Source: Candidatus Poribacteria bacterium
GTDB taxonomy: Bacteria; Poribacteria; WGA-4E; WGA-3G
Direction: 5' to 3'
Assembly: GCA_003635315.1 (NCBI GenBank)
Contig: PYJD01000021.1
Span: 1 to 64,000 of the forward strand
DNA length: 64,000 bases
Below, in pieces: positions 1 through 7,948 of the stretch. The position numbers and the translations under genes are program-made. How positions within the stretch are numbered: the stretch's first letter is position 1; each line of letters opens with the position of its first letter. The notes below the pieces were generated by a model, which had not been told where the DNA came from, made no database searches, and saw nothing but the letters and a program-made list of their open reading frames with translations.

Positions 1-2
1 TG

Positions 3-122
3 TTTACATCCATCAAAGATATGCAAGACAAACTTTTCGAAATATTGAGAAGTTACACAAAAGACACTATTGCCAGTATAACAAAATATGAATATCTAAC
101 CAAAATTGAAAATGAGATATAA
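3..122 (+). CDS. 3' end of a CDS cut by the window edge
   Basis: An open frame enters from the left edge and ends at TAA 120-122. The 39 visible residues are rich in Lys, Glu, Ile and Tyr and look like a helical C-terminus of a normal protein. A start inside the window (ATG at 21) is also possible. Too little is visible to assign a family. Confidence 0.4.
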   Translation, partial: FTSIKDMQDKLFEILRSYTKDTIASITKYEYLTKIENEI

Positions 123-570
123 TTTATTAGAAATGGTATTAGAATCCCACACAGACTTAATTGGGTTCATCCCACTTCCACGTTTCACTCCACTTCCACG
201 GTATCGGTTGTCCTAATTTATCCAGATGCTTCAAATATATCTGGGGTGTATTGGCGTGACGGTAACGGTTTCGGAAAACACTTAATCAAATGATATTTTT
301 TTGAAGGCGGAATGGTGGTAACCGAAAAAGCAATTTCAGTCCCTTTTGAATAGATCTGCGAAGTCTCGTGGTTGGTAAGTGTAATTTTTGGCATGTCAAG
401 AAATTGGCTTAAGGTGTCTGTGGAATTATCCTAACGTGTGTGAGAATTCGTGTAAGGGTCAAAAACGTTGAAATATCTGAGGGTACACAATAGGGTTATA
501 TAGAAATGCGATGTGGAGCAATCTGAGCGTCAAAAAGTGCAATTAGTAGTTTGTGATGGTGGGTTAAATT
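123..570. other. Intergenic, no gene recognised
   Basis: No supported coding frame was found. A 10-base sequence CACTTCCACG is repeated directly near 172-200. The rest looks like decayed intergenic DNA between the left partial gene and the GIY-YIG-type gene. Confidence 0.4.
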
Positions 571-1089
571 CTAGACAACTTTCTCAATTCTTTCGACAAT
601 TTTCCCGATTCTGGTGAATTCCCTATCAATCACTTCATTAAAAGTTTCGTTAATAATTATCCATTCCCGATCAGGTCGTGTTCGTTTACTTTTGAATCTG
701 ATGTTGAGTATATTATTCTCATATTCTTTTGCTTCTTTTTTGTTAGAAAATTCCCTGACACCTATCAGTAGTGGATCATCTATAGGCTCGTATGTTGTGA
801 TAATACGCATTCGTATGTTTCCTATTGGACATGTACCGATTTTAGTATACTTATCGTTTTCTTTCCATCTCCAGGCGTACACGACGAAACAATTCTCGTT
901 TATTCCATTTGCTCTTGCGAATTTGAGAGATTCTCTCACATTGTATACTGTGGTCTGTTCCATTTCAAGTTGAGTGGCAAGTTCACTATTATTTACAAAA
1001 GGTTTCTTTTTAGGATTGTTCTCATCTTCTGTTAGATTCATCTGGCACAGTTCATTTTGTGCGATCTCTACTTGAGTTTTTTTTGACAT
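571..1089 (-). CDS. HTH plus GIY-YIG-like (T5orf172/Mug113-type) protein
   Basis: The 172-residue product has two parts. Residues about 30-60 contain a helix-turn-helix-like stretch (NSELATQLEMEQTTVYNV). Residues about 68-130 fit the T5orf172/Mug113 branch of the GIY-YIG fold: a first strand FVVYAW, then KYTKIG, an Arg-rich turn, and a helix with the Glu of AKEYENNI. Such proteins are usually phage- or island-borne DNA-binding or nuclease-like factors. The gene stands alone, facing the left edge, with an inverted repeat about 120 bases upstream. The fold call rests on motif order only, so nuclease activity is not certain. Confidence 0.55.
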   Translation of the reverse strand: MSKKTQVEIAQNELCQMNLTEDENNPKKKPFVNNSELATQLEMEQTTVYNVRESLKFARANGINENCFVVYAWRWKENDKYTKIGTCPIGNIRMRIITTYEPIDDPLLIGVREFSNKKEAKEYENNILNIRFKSKRTRPDREWIIINETFNEVIDREFTRIGKIVERIEKVV

Positions 1090-1207
1090 AAGACAACTCC
1101 GTTAGCCTATGAAAAAATTTTTAGGGTTGGTTAGAATTAGTAGGGGTGGAAACAAATTCTCGGTGATTTCTTGCTTCCGGTCTACTTGGATTCACCCGTA
1201 GGATTTA

Positions 1208-1248
1208 TCACAACTGCAAGGGACTACCTCGTTCGTGTGCGGTTGTGA
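1208..1248. repeat. Imperfect hairpin upstream of the GIY-YIG-like gene
   Basis: TCACAACTGC at 1208-1217 pairs with GCGGTTGTGA at 1239-1248, ten pairs with one G-T, around a 21-base loop. It could be a regulatory hairpin for the leftward gene or a remnant of a repeat. No function can be assigned from sequence. Confidence 0.35.
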
Positions 1249-1416
1249 CCAGGACGGTGAGAATGTGTTTCTTTTACCCTGGATATTGATAGCTGTTGTG
1301 TTTAGATAGGAGCTCGTCTGTAAACTTTATCAAGTTCTATATTATAGAGATTGGATGTTTTTGTCAAGAGGTATTTGTTTTGTGTTAACATCAAAGCCGA
1401 TTCAAAAGCGTGTTAT

Positions 1417-2672
1417 ACTAGTGGATAGTCCATTCTAATATTATAGTTTTGTATTTTTTTCGAATATTTGACAGACAATATCATTTCTTTTAGACTGTTT
1501 CCAAATAGTTTTTGGAGGCACAGTATTTTGAACAAGAAATATAGAGTTACATTAACAGATGCCGAGTGTGAAGAACTGAATTTGTGTATAAGTTGAGGAG
1601 CAAATAAAGCGTATAAGATTAAACATTCCCACATTTTATTGAAAGCAGATACCAAGGGAGCTGGTTGGACAGATAAACAGATAGCCGAAGCATTTTCGTG
1701 TCATCACAAGACGGTGTATAATGTGCGTAGGCGTTTTGTAGAAATGGGTTTATCTGGTGCTTTAGATCGTTCCAAATGCGAGCATCCTCCCACGCCTCGT
1801 AAACTTGATGGCGAGTCGGAGGCACGCCTAATTGCGCTAAGCTGTAGTGAACCACCAGAAGGCTTTGGCAGATGGTCGTTGCGTCTTCTTGCTTCGGAGT
1901 TAGTACGGCTTGAAATCGTTGAAAGTATTAGCCTCGAAACAGTGCGTCAGACACTAAAAAAAACGCTTTGAAACCGCATCTTGTAGCACAATGGGTGATC
2001 CTGCCTGAGGAAGATGCTGCGTTTGTTGCGGCAATGGAGGAAGTGCTTGAACTCTATCAGAAACCTTTGGATACAAGCGTTCCTGTTGTGAACATGGATG
2101 AACAACCTGTAACTTTGAGAGATGATATTCGTGATCCGTGTCCTGGCAAGCCGGGTCAAGTAAAGCGTGTGGATAATGAATATAAACGTAATGGCACGGC
2201 ACAACTTTTCGTGTTCACAGAGGCACTTTCTGATTGGCGGCGTGTGTCTGTTCGGGAGCGTCGGACTGCTGTGGATTGGGCAGAGGAGGTAAAGGTGTTA
2301 TTAGACGAGGTGTATCCGAATGCGAAACGAGTGATTTTAGTTTGTAATAACCTCAATACACATAAACTTTCATCTTTGTATAAAGCGTTTTGTGAGGAAG
2401 AAGCACAAAGGTTGAGTTCTCGTTTAGAAATAGTGTATACCCCTAAGCATGGGAGTTTGTTGAATATTGCAGAGATAGAACTGAGTGTGCTCACCCGCCA
2501 GTGTTTGTGTCGTCGTATTCCTGACATAGAAACGCTACGAAGAGAAACAAAAGCATGGGAAGCAAGACGTAATAGTGAAGCGAAGCAAGTGGATTGACAA
2601 TTTACAAAAGAGGATGCGCGCATCTAATTAAAACGCCTAAATCCGCAATATTAGAGTGGACAGACTACTAGT
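1417..2672 (+). mobile_element. IS630-family insertion sequence, decayed
   Basis: The element is bounded by 26-base terminal inverted repeats. The left one is at 1417-1442 (ACTAGTGGATAGTCC...) and the right one at 2647-2672, with about 20 of 26 positions matching. It encloses a split transposase with Tc1/mariner-IS630 features. Both ends read ACTAGT and contain TA, the target this family uses. The transposase carries three in-frame stops, a frame change and a lost catalytic Asp, so the copy is very likely immobile. Its right end abuts a MITE-like element that shares the ACTAGT terminus. Confidence 0.8.
1528..2654 (+). pseudogene. IS630-family transposase, broken
   Basis: Translation would start at TTG 1528 after GGAGG at 1514-1518. 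The frame is interrupted by TGA 1594-1596. It then continues through an HTH region (WTDKQIAEAFSCHHKTVYNV) to an A8 run at 1956-1963, where a -1 shift is needed to enter the catalytic part. The first catalytic Asp is present in NMDEQ and the Glu in NIAEIELSVL. The second Asp, normally in MDNLNTH, is Asn (CNNLNTH). After TGA 2595 the family's usual C-terminus (QFTKEDARI, LKRL) is still readable past a further TAA. A -1 slip at A8 can be programmed in insertion sequences, but the other lesions show decay. Confidence 0.85.
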
Positions 2673-2799
2673 GCTTGGTCAAGTTCTATTTTGTAGATCG
2701 CGATTCGGAGATAGCTCCTACAGAATGTTTGTATTGTAGGAGGGAATTCCAATTCCCGACTTTTTAGTGCCATCAGAAAACACTTGACACAGCACTAGT
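2667..2799. repeat. MITE-like element with 18-base terminal inverted repeats
   Basis: ACTAGTGCTTGGTCAAGT (2667-2684) and ACTTGACACAGCACTAGT (2782-2799) are inverted repeats matching at 16 of 18 bases. The 133-base element has no coding capacity and encloses a second, internal inverted repeat at 2698-2759. It begins inside the right end of the IS630 element and ends inside the next IS630-like end, so the elements look nested at TA targets. Confidence 0.5.
2698..2759. repeat. Dispersed 25-base repeat, family A, as an inverted pair
   Basis: Two 25-base arms face away from each other: 2698-2722 (reverse complement begins TGTAGGAGCTATCTCC) and 2735-2759 (TGTAGGAGGGAATTCC, ending CCCGA). The same arm occurs as an inverted pair at 18288-18353 and as a partial copy near 2853-2877. 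The recurrence in unrelated intergenic spacers suggests a genome-wide REP-like family. Confidence 0.6.
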
Positions 2800-2912
2800 A
2801 GACAGTCTATCCTAAAATTGTATGTTAGGTTTCACGGAAACCGCAACATTTCAGAGGGAGCGATCTCCGAATCTTAACTTTTGACCTAAAATTAGAGTGG
2901 ACACTCCTATAG
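2794..2912. repeat. Possible internally deleted IS630-type element
   Basis: The left end (ACTAGTAGACAGTCTATCC at 2794) and the reverse complement of the right end (CTATAGGAGTGTCCACTC, from 2912) both resemble the terminal repeats of the IS630 copy to the left. About 70 noncoding bases lie between, including a partial family A repeat. The match of the two ends is imperfect, so this is tentative. Confidence 0.35.
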
Positions 2913-2969
2913 AATTCTAAAATTATCACTCTAATGCTTCTCAAGAATTTAGACACGTCTGTATACAGA

Positions 2970-3272
2970 TTATTTTTTATTCACATCATCCCGTCTTAGT
3001 TCAAATTCTTCATCAGTCAATTTAAATCCTTGATCAACCTTAATAACTCTATTCTCTTTAATTAGTTTTCCTAAGATTCCCCATGCAATGGCATCATTAC
3101 CACCTTTCATTGAATGTCCAGGTTCTCTAAAAATGCCTGCCCGTCTACTGACTTCCGCTGCCCCGATAATTTCTCTTTCATGATTTGCTTCAAGTAATAC
3201 ATCAAGGACAGCCTCCTCTAAGTGGAATTCCCCAATACGAGTAAACTGTTTAGGTCTAATGCTCATATCCAT
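2970..3272 (-). CDS. Small winged-helix-like protein, methyltransferase partner
   Basis: The 100-residue protein starts 17 bases before the methyltransferase stop codon, so the two are translationally coupled. ATG codons at 3272 and 3266 are both possible starts. The middle reads like a winged helix: EEAVLDVLLEAN, then EVSRRAGI as recognition region, then WGILGKLIKENRVIKV and a short hairpin. The family is not recognised. It could be the regulator of the methyltransferase, a target-recognition accessory, or a degenerate nuclease subunit. The coupling is seen; the role is inferred. Confidence 0.6.
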   Translation of the reverse strand: MDMSIRPKQFTRIGEFHLEEAVLDVLLEANHEREIIGAAEVSRRAGIFREPGHSMKGGNDAIAWGILGKLIKENRVIKVDQGFKLTDEEFELRRDDVNKK

Positions 3273-4179
3273 GCTCCTTTAATCTTTGTTTAGCTATATC
3301 TACATAATCTTGATTTATTTCAATACCAATACATGATCGACCTGTATAATGGCAAGCTACTGCAGTTGTACCACTTCCAAGAAAGGGATCTAAAACAACT
3401 TGCCCCTGTTTAGAAAATAGTTTTATCAGATATTCTATTAATTGCATTGGCTTGACAGTTAAATGTCCATTAAAACTATCTTTTTTAGGTTTTTCAACTG
3501 TCATTATAGTAGAAGGTACGTTACCATCTAAAGATTGAGAGGCGTCAATTAACCCCGTTTCATATTGAAGCCAATTGTCAACATGAGTTCCCTCTTTTGG
3601 TTTCTGGGCAAGAATTATGGCTTCAAATTGAGGTCTTAATTGAGGAGTTCGTCGATTTTTTATAGATTGTTTAATTTCAGCCTTTTTTTCTTGAGTTAAA
3701 TCCATTTTATCAATAAAATGATCCATAGTAAATGCTTTAAATTGAGCTCTTTTGGTGAATCTCCAAGCATATAAATCCCGTATTTCAAAACCAGCATCTT
3801 CTAGTCCAATAGACATACGAAAAGATAAACGTGGTTGACTAAAAAAAAGAGCGAACGAACCTGGTTTTAGCACAGAGTAAATTTTACCACCAATATCTTC
3901 CATGAACAACTGTAGATCTAAACCTTGCTGTGGATCAAATTTCATTCCAACTGGCAACCCACCAATTACAGTTGATTTTGTTGGTTGAGGTTTGCCTTTA
4001 CGCCATTTGGTATCTAAGCCATCAAGGAAATAAGGTGGATCTGTTACCACCAAATGCACACTATTTGGTTCAAATTCTTCAAGTGCATTACGGGCATCTT
4101 CACTTATGATCTTAATGTAGGTTTCATTTAACAGTTCAGACCCATCTAATTGCCTTAATGAGTGATCGAATATATCCAT
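3256..4179 (-). CDS. Site-specific DNA methyltransferase (N4-cytosine or N6-adenine)
   Basis: The 307-residue enzyme has the catalytic motif DPPYF near residue 48 and the S-adenosylmethionine-binding motif LDPFLGSGTTAVAC near residue 265, followed by GIEINQDYV. The catalytic motif precedes the binding motif, which is the beta-class order; the variable region between them would hold the target-recognition domain. It would transfer a methyl group to an exocyclic amine in a short DNA site. No large restriction nuclease is adjacent, only the small coupled winged-helix gene downstream, so it is either an orphan or part of a minimal or unrecognised system. Confidence 0.85.
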   Translation of the reverse strand: MDIFDHSLRQLDGSELLNETYIKIISEDARNALEEFEPNSVHLVVTDPPYFLDGLDTKWRKGKPQPTKSTVIGGLPVGMKFDPQQGLDLQLFMEDIGGKIYSVLKPGSFALFFSQPRLSFRMSIGLEDAGFEIRDLYAWRFTKRAQFKAFTMDHFIDKMDLTQEKKAEIKQSIKNRRTPQLRPQFEAIILAQKPKEGTHVDNWLQYETGLIDASQSLDGNVPSTIMTVEKPKKDSFNGHLTVKPMQLIEYLIKLFSKQGQVVLDPFLGSGTTAVACHYTGRSCIGIEINQDYVDIAKQRLKEHGYEH

Positions 4180-5430
4180 GATTCACCCCAGTTTGATTTG
4201 GAAGGTTTGTTAAGATAAATTATGAGAATATATGATTAAACTTTAGTGGTCAGCGAAATTGCTATATATGTTTTTATCTAATAGATTGTTAAGTCCAATG
4301 AATTGCGGATATTCTAAAAGAATGAATTTGTATATACAGATTGCTGGAATAACCTTAATAAATTAATACTTTCAAAAGTTCTATCCATATGTAGATTATT
4401 GAAACACATATTAAAAGTCCATATAGAATATTATAAATGGTTGATAATAACCTGTATAGAATTTGTATTAAGTAAGTGAAAGAAAATATGTTCAATTGTT
4501 TTATACGCATGTGTCATGCAAAATTATATTATATTTTTCTTTAGAAGTTCGGGACGCATACGACAACTTAATCAATGCAAATTTGAAATGAGTGTATGTC
4601 TATTATTGCAATCAACACTTAGAATAAATTATATAACATTATCGTAGTTATATAATTATTACCCTAAGTATATCTTATAGAAGTATCCTAAGTCAAGGTT
4701 GTTAGTTCCTAATTGCTTCAGTCTATCTAATCAATCATTGTATTGAAAGATAAAAGAGCATATTTCATAACTCATATTAGGATGGTTCTTTGTTTTCCTA
4801 TGTCCTATATATTTAATCAACGGACAGGGATACCTACCCTACGAAGAAAAACTATATTGATGTGAACGATTCATACTTTTGAGATAGGCTATATATCATT
4901 GTTTTGAGTACTGGAATGAAGACCGGACACAGAGTTACGTTTCTACAATGTGTTTTTATTTTTGTATTGATAGAACTCAGAACAATAGATAGATTTATGA
5001 AATATGCTCTAATCAAATAAAAGATAAGTATTTGAAACCTCTTCATCTATAAGTTTAGAATCTATCTGATACAATTTAGTGCAGAAAAGGTAGTATAAGA
5101 ATACCCATAAATATACATACTATTAATCATCATACTTCTTCCTAAAGATATATCCTAAATAACACAGTTATTCATTGGTGGTTATCACACTTAATGTTTG
5201 TCTGTATAATGTTATGAATAATTGTGACTTTGAATTATATATTCTTAGATAATAACGTTGTTTTCATGAAATAGTGACGTTTTCAATGTGGATGTCTATA
5301 ACTATACAATGTAGTGAAATAAAAAAGAAATATATTGAATTGGTGTTATCTAAACAGTTTACTGAAGTTGATGAAGCACATCTAACTGTTTGTTGACTGG
5401 AGGTTGGGAATACAGATATATGGTTTGAAG
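4180..5430. other. 1.25 kb AT-rich stretch without a recognisable gene
   Basis: Only very short open frames occur and none has a ribosome-binding site or protein-like composition. The segment lies between the methyltransferase and an IS3 element and is richer in A and T than its surroundings. It may be a graveyard of decayed accessory genes or hold an unrecognised RNA. I see no definite structure. Confidence 0.4.
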
Positions 5431-5464
5431 TGCCATCGTTTTTTTAGATCATAATTTTGTACAG

Positions 5465-6304
5465 TTAAGACAAGTGTTCTTTCTCAAATTCAATAGGTGT
5501 TAAATAACCTAATGCTGAGTGAGCTCGTTTCTGGTTATACACTTTTTCAATAAACTGACCAATGCGTGTATGTGCATCCGTGATATCATCATAGTCATTC
5601 AGATGGATTTCTTCCTCCTTGAGAGTTTGAACAAAACGTCCCACATAACCGTTCTCCCAAGGACACCCTCTATGAGGTAACGATATCTCTATCCCATAGT
5701 CGGTGAGAGTGGAGATATATTCACTACTAAGATACTGCACTCCCTGATCATTATGGTGGATCTCAGGAACACTTTGGCGTAATGCCTGCTGCTGAGGTCT
5801 CAATGTTAGAGGTTGTGTCAAATGACGACACAGTTGCCATCCTCTTATCATTCGAGTAAATACATCCATGAGCACTGAAACATAGACGAAATGTCCTCTA
5901 AGCCGAACATAGGTAATATCGGCAAACCAGACTTGGTTCCGTCGACAAATGTCAAGGTTATCAAGTCTGTTATCCCATTGACACTTACCTTCAAGAGATT
6001 TCGTGGTTTGACAGGAGTGTATGACAGAAACCAACAGATTCGCTGATTTCATCAATCGTGCGACGCGTCGGTATCCAACTGTATATCCCATACGCACCAA
6101 CAACTCCGTGATACGTCTATATCCGTATCTTGGATAACGGGTTGATAAGTTTTCAATATCCTGTTGGAGCATCTCTTCAGAAGGATCCTTTTTCGGTTCA
6201 TAATAGAGACTACTTCTATTGAAACCGAGTGTATCCCATATCTGTCGTACCGAGTAATCGGTTCGCAAAGTTTCTACAACGCCTCGTTTTTCAGCTGTGG
6301 TCAA
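5465..6304 (-). CDS. IS3-family transposase OrfB, catalytic Glu replaced by Gly
   Basis: The frame holds the HTH_21 region (STRYPRYGYRRITELLVRMG) and an rve integrase core. The first Asp lies in WFADITYV and the second in HHNDQGVQY. The catalytic Glu should follow the second Asp after 35 residues, in the block PWENGYxERF. Here that block reads PWENGYVGRF, so the position is Gly, explicable by one GAA-to-GGA transition. The given start is TTG 6304; the natural product would be an OrfA-OrfB fusion made by frameshifting. The reading frame itself is full length with no stops, so decay is recent. Confidence 0.85.
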   Translation of the reverse strand: MTTAEKRGVVETLRTDYSVRQIWDTLGFNRSSLYYEPKKDPSEEMLQQDIENLSTRYPRYGYRRITELLVRMGYTVGYRRVARLMKSANLLVSVIHSCQTTKSLEGKCQWDNRLDNLDICRRNQVWFADITYVRLRGHFVYVSVLMDVFTRMIRGWQLCRHLTQPLTLRPQQQALRQSVPEIHHNDQGVQYLSSEYISTLTDYGIEISLPHRGCPWENGYVGRFVQTLKEEEIHLNDYDDITDAHTRIGQFIEKVYNQKRAHSALGYLTPIEFEKEHLS

Positions 6305-6320
6305 CTCAGCAAGATTGCGA

Positions 6321-6584
6321 CTATTTTTGGATTTCCAATTCCAATGTCAGCTTACCAACAAGTTGTTCAAGTTGAGTGATCCGCTGTTGAGACGCATTGG
6401 TCTGTTTATCAATAGGTTCAAAGAGGGATGCCGCATTTTCAAGGAGTTGGCGTTTCCACTTTGAGAGTTGTACATCGCTGAGGTTATGTTTTCGACACAG
6501 TTCCGCTTGTGAACTTTGACCGGTAAGTGCCTCAGTGACAACTTCAGCTTTAAATTCTGGAGTGAAGTTTCGTCGTTTTGCCAT
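6321..6584 (-). CDS. IS3-family transposase OrfA
   Basis: The 87-residue protein has the HTH_8-type DNA-binding start (RRNFTPEFKAEVVTEAL), the block CRKHNLSDVQLSKWKRQLLE, and a leucine-zipper-like tail (ITQLEQLVGKLTLELEIQK) that dimerises transposase in this family. It ends TAG directly after an A5 run at the orfA/orfB junction. OrfB lies in the +1 (equivalently -2) frame, whereas IS3 elements usually need a -1 slip at a longer A run. Confidence 0.85.
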   Translation of the reverse strand: MAKRRNFTPEFKAEVVTEALTGQSSQAELCRKHNLSDVQLSKWKRQLLENAASLFEPIDKQTNASQQRITQLEQLVGKLTLELEIQK

Positions 6585-6809
6585 CGGATGTCTCCTTCTA
6601 ATCGATTGTAATTATATCACAATCTTGTCTAAGGTAGTGGTCTAAATATCCGATGGCATTACATATATTTAGTTATATTTATATGAAAAAATATTGTAAA
6701 ATGAATTAACATTCTTTATTATTAGTTTATAAACGTCTGATAAACCGTTTATATGATGTTATTTGGTATAGTTAAAAGGAAACGCAATAGATATAAAGGA
6801 TGTTCCAGA

Positions 6810-7604
6810 ATGAATTTCAAACAAAAGTTAGGATATATGTTTATTGGGAGCCTGTTTACACTTACAGGCTACATTCTTGCTTCGCTTGGTGGGGATACTA
6901 CACATGCGCAACAAGATGAACAGGTGATTGATAAAATCGTTTGTAGAGAGTTAGAAGTTGTCAACAAAGAAGGAAAGGAAGTTGTCCATATAAGGGCAGC
7001 TGTCAATGGTGGACTTGTGAATATCTACAACAACAAAGAAAAACGTATTGCAAACATAGGAGCGGAGAGGCACATGCAAGGAGACGGTATGGTGGGGGTC
7101 TGGAACAAGGAAGGGAACCCCGTTGGAACTCTGTATGCAAATATTGATGGTAGCGGGATTATAGACATCCGAAACAAATACGGACATATCATTGCTATCT
7201 TAGGAGCCTCTGTGTCAAAAGGAAAAGTAATTTTAGAACTCTTCAACAATGAGAAACTTGGTGTTGGCATGGCTGCAACAGAGTCAGGTGGCATCGTATC
7301 TGTCAGAAACAATGAGGGAATATCCGTTGTTAACTTAGAGGGGAAGTTGTCAGGGGAAGGTCTTGTGCATGTGAGTGACAAGGAGGGTGATTCCATTATT
7401 GTCTTGGAGCCAAATACAAATCGTACAGGTGGTGTTGTTGAAGTATACGGCAAGGAAGCAAAAGGTTATGCCAGAATAGGGGCAACTCCAGATGGCGGTT
7501 TTATGGTAGTCGGAGACAATGCAAGAAAGGACGTTGTCTTTATAAGGGCAACTCCAAATGGCGGTTTTATACAAACCTACAAAGGAGGGTGGCGTACCCA
7601 CTAA
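6810..7604 (+). CDS. Secreted or membrane-anchored beta-repeat protein
   Basis: The start at 6810 (MNFKQKLGYMF) is preferred over the upstream ATG at 6753. It is preceded by AAAGGATG and gives a hydrophobic N-terminal segment (residues about 8-26, FIGSLFTLTGYILASLGG), a signal peptide or anchor. The remaining 235 residues consist of irregular repeats of about 24-30 residues such as VVNKEGKEVVHI, GGLVNIYNNK, GIIDIRNKYGHIIAILGA and GGIVSVRNNEGISVV. Their alternating polar and apolar pattern predicts a beta-roll or beta-helix. There is no catalytic motif. It lies between an IS3 copy and an integrase remnant. No function is assigned; a surface structural role is a guess. Confidence 0.65.
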   Translation: MNFKQKLGYMFIGSLFTLTGYILASLGGDTTHAQQDEQVIDKIVCRELEVVNKEGKEVVHIRAAVNGGLVNIYNNKEKRIANIGAERHMQGDGMVGVWNKEGNPVGTLYANIDGSGIIDIRNKYGHIIAILGASVSKGKVILELFNNEKLGVGMAATESGGIVSVRNNEGISVVNLEGKLSGEGLVHVSDKEGDSIIVLEPNTNRTGGVVEVYGKEAKGYARIGATPDGGFMVVGDNARKDVVFIRATPNGGFIQTYKGGWRTH

Positions 7605-7612
7605 AGGAATAA

Positions 7613-7904
7613 ATGATGGATAATACCTGCATCGCTCAATCGGAAAGGTTGACAAATTTCTCTGCGCGAAGAATTATAGAAAAGCGGGTATCTGATGTCG
7701 GTGTTGAAGGATTTATTCCGGGCATTCGCTGCGGGTTGGTTCTGCGGTTGCTTTGGCACAAGCTGGTGCTTCCGTTGTTGAGGTGCAGATCGCGGGTCGG
7801 TGGAAAAGTTCACAGATGCCTGTACATTATGCAAAGTCGGAATTGGCGGAACGGGAGCGATTGTGAAGTATAAAGAAGAGAATAAAGTCATCTCTGACAT
7901 ATAA
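7613..7904 (+). pseudogene. Tyrosine recombinase/integrase, C-terminal remnant with frameshifts
   Basis: Three frames must be joined. The first gives SARRIIEKRVSDVGVEGF. After a shift near 7715 comes SGHSLRVGSAVALAQAGASV, then VEVQIAGRWKSSQMPVHYAKSELA, which is the conserved C-terminal block of phage-type integrases: His-x-x-Arg at about 7723-7734 and the nucleophile Tyr at 7828-7830. A second shift near 7850 restores RGAIVKYK up to TAA 7902. The N-terminal half and the first catalytic Arg are absent. It shows that a mobile element once integrated here. Confidence 0.8.
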
Positions 7905-7948
7905 ACCTATCGTTTAGGTAAAGGTCGTTTTGTGAATAGGTATGAGAA

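Larger units (their letters stand above)
5431..6658 (-). mobile_element. IS3-family insertion sequence
   Basis: The 1228-base element is bounded by TGCCATCG...TTTAGA at 5431 and its inverted counterpart ending CGATGGCA at 6658, with about 18 of 24 terminal positions matching. It carries the classical orfA-orfB pair on the minus strand. No target duplication is evident in the flanks (AAG left, TTA right). The transposase has lost its catalytic Glu and the usual frameshift window appears altered, so the copy is probably inactive. Confidence 0.85.

Noticed and set aside
1594-2597. Reading the in-frame TGA codons of the IS630 transposase as selenocysteine
   Set aside because: The frame also contains a TAA, a frame change and a catalytic Asp-to-Asn change; the TGA positions do not match redox cysteines. 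It is ordinary pseudogene decay.
4852-5046. 64-residue minus-strand frame in the barren region
   Set aside because: It is Ile/Ser/Tyr-rich, as random AT-rich DNA gives, and has no ribosome-binding site.
7601-7900. 99-residue minus-strand frame and 86-residue plus-strand frame as genes
   Set aside because: The plus strand reads as a tyrosine recombinase when its frames are joined, so neither single frame is a gene on its own.
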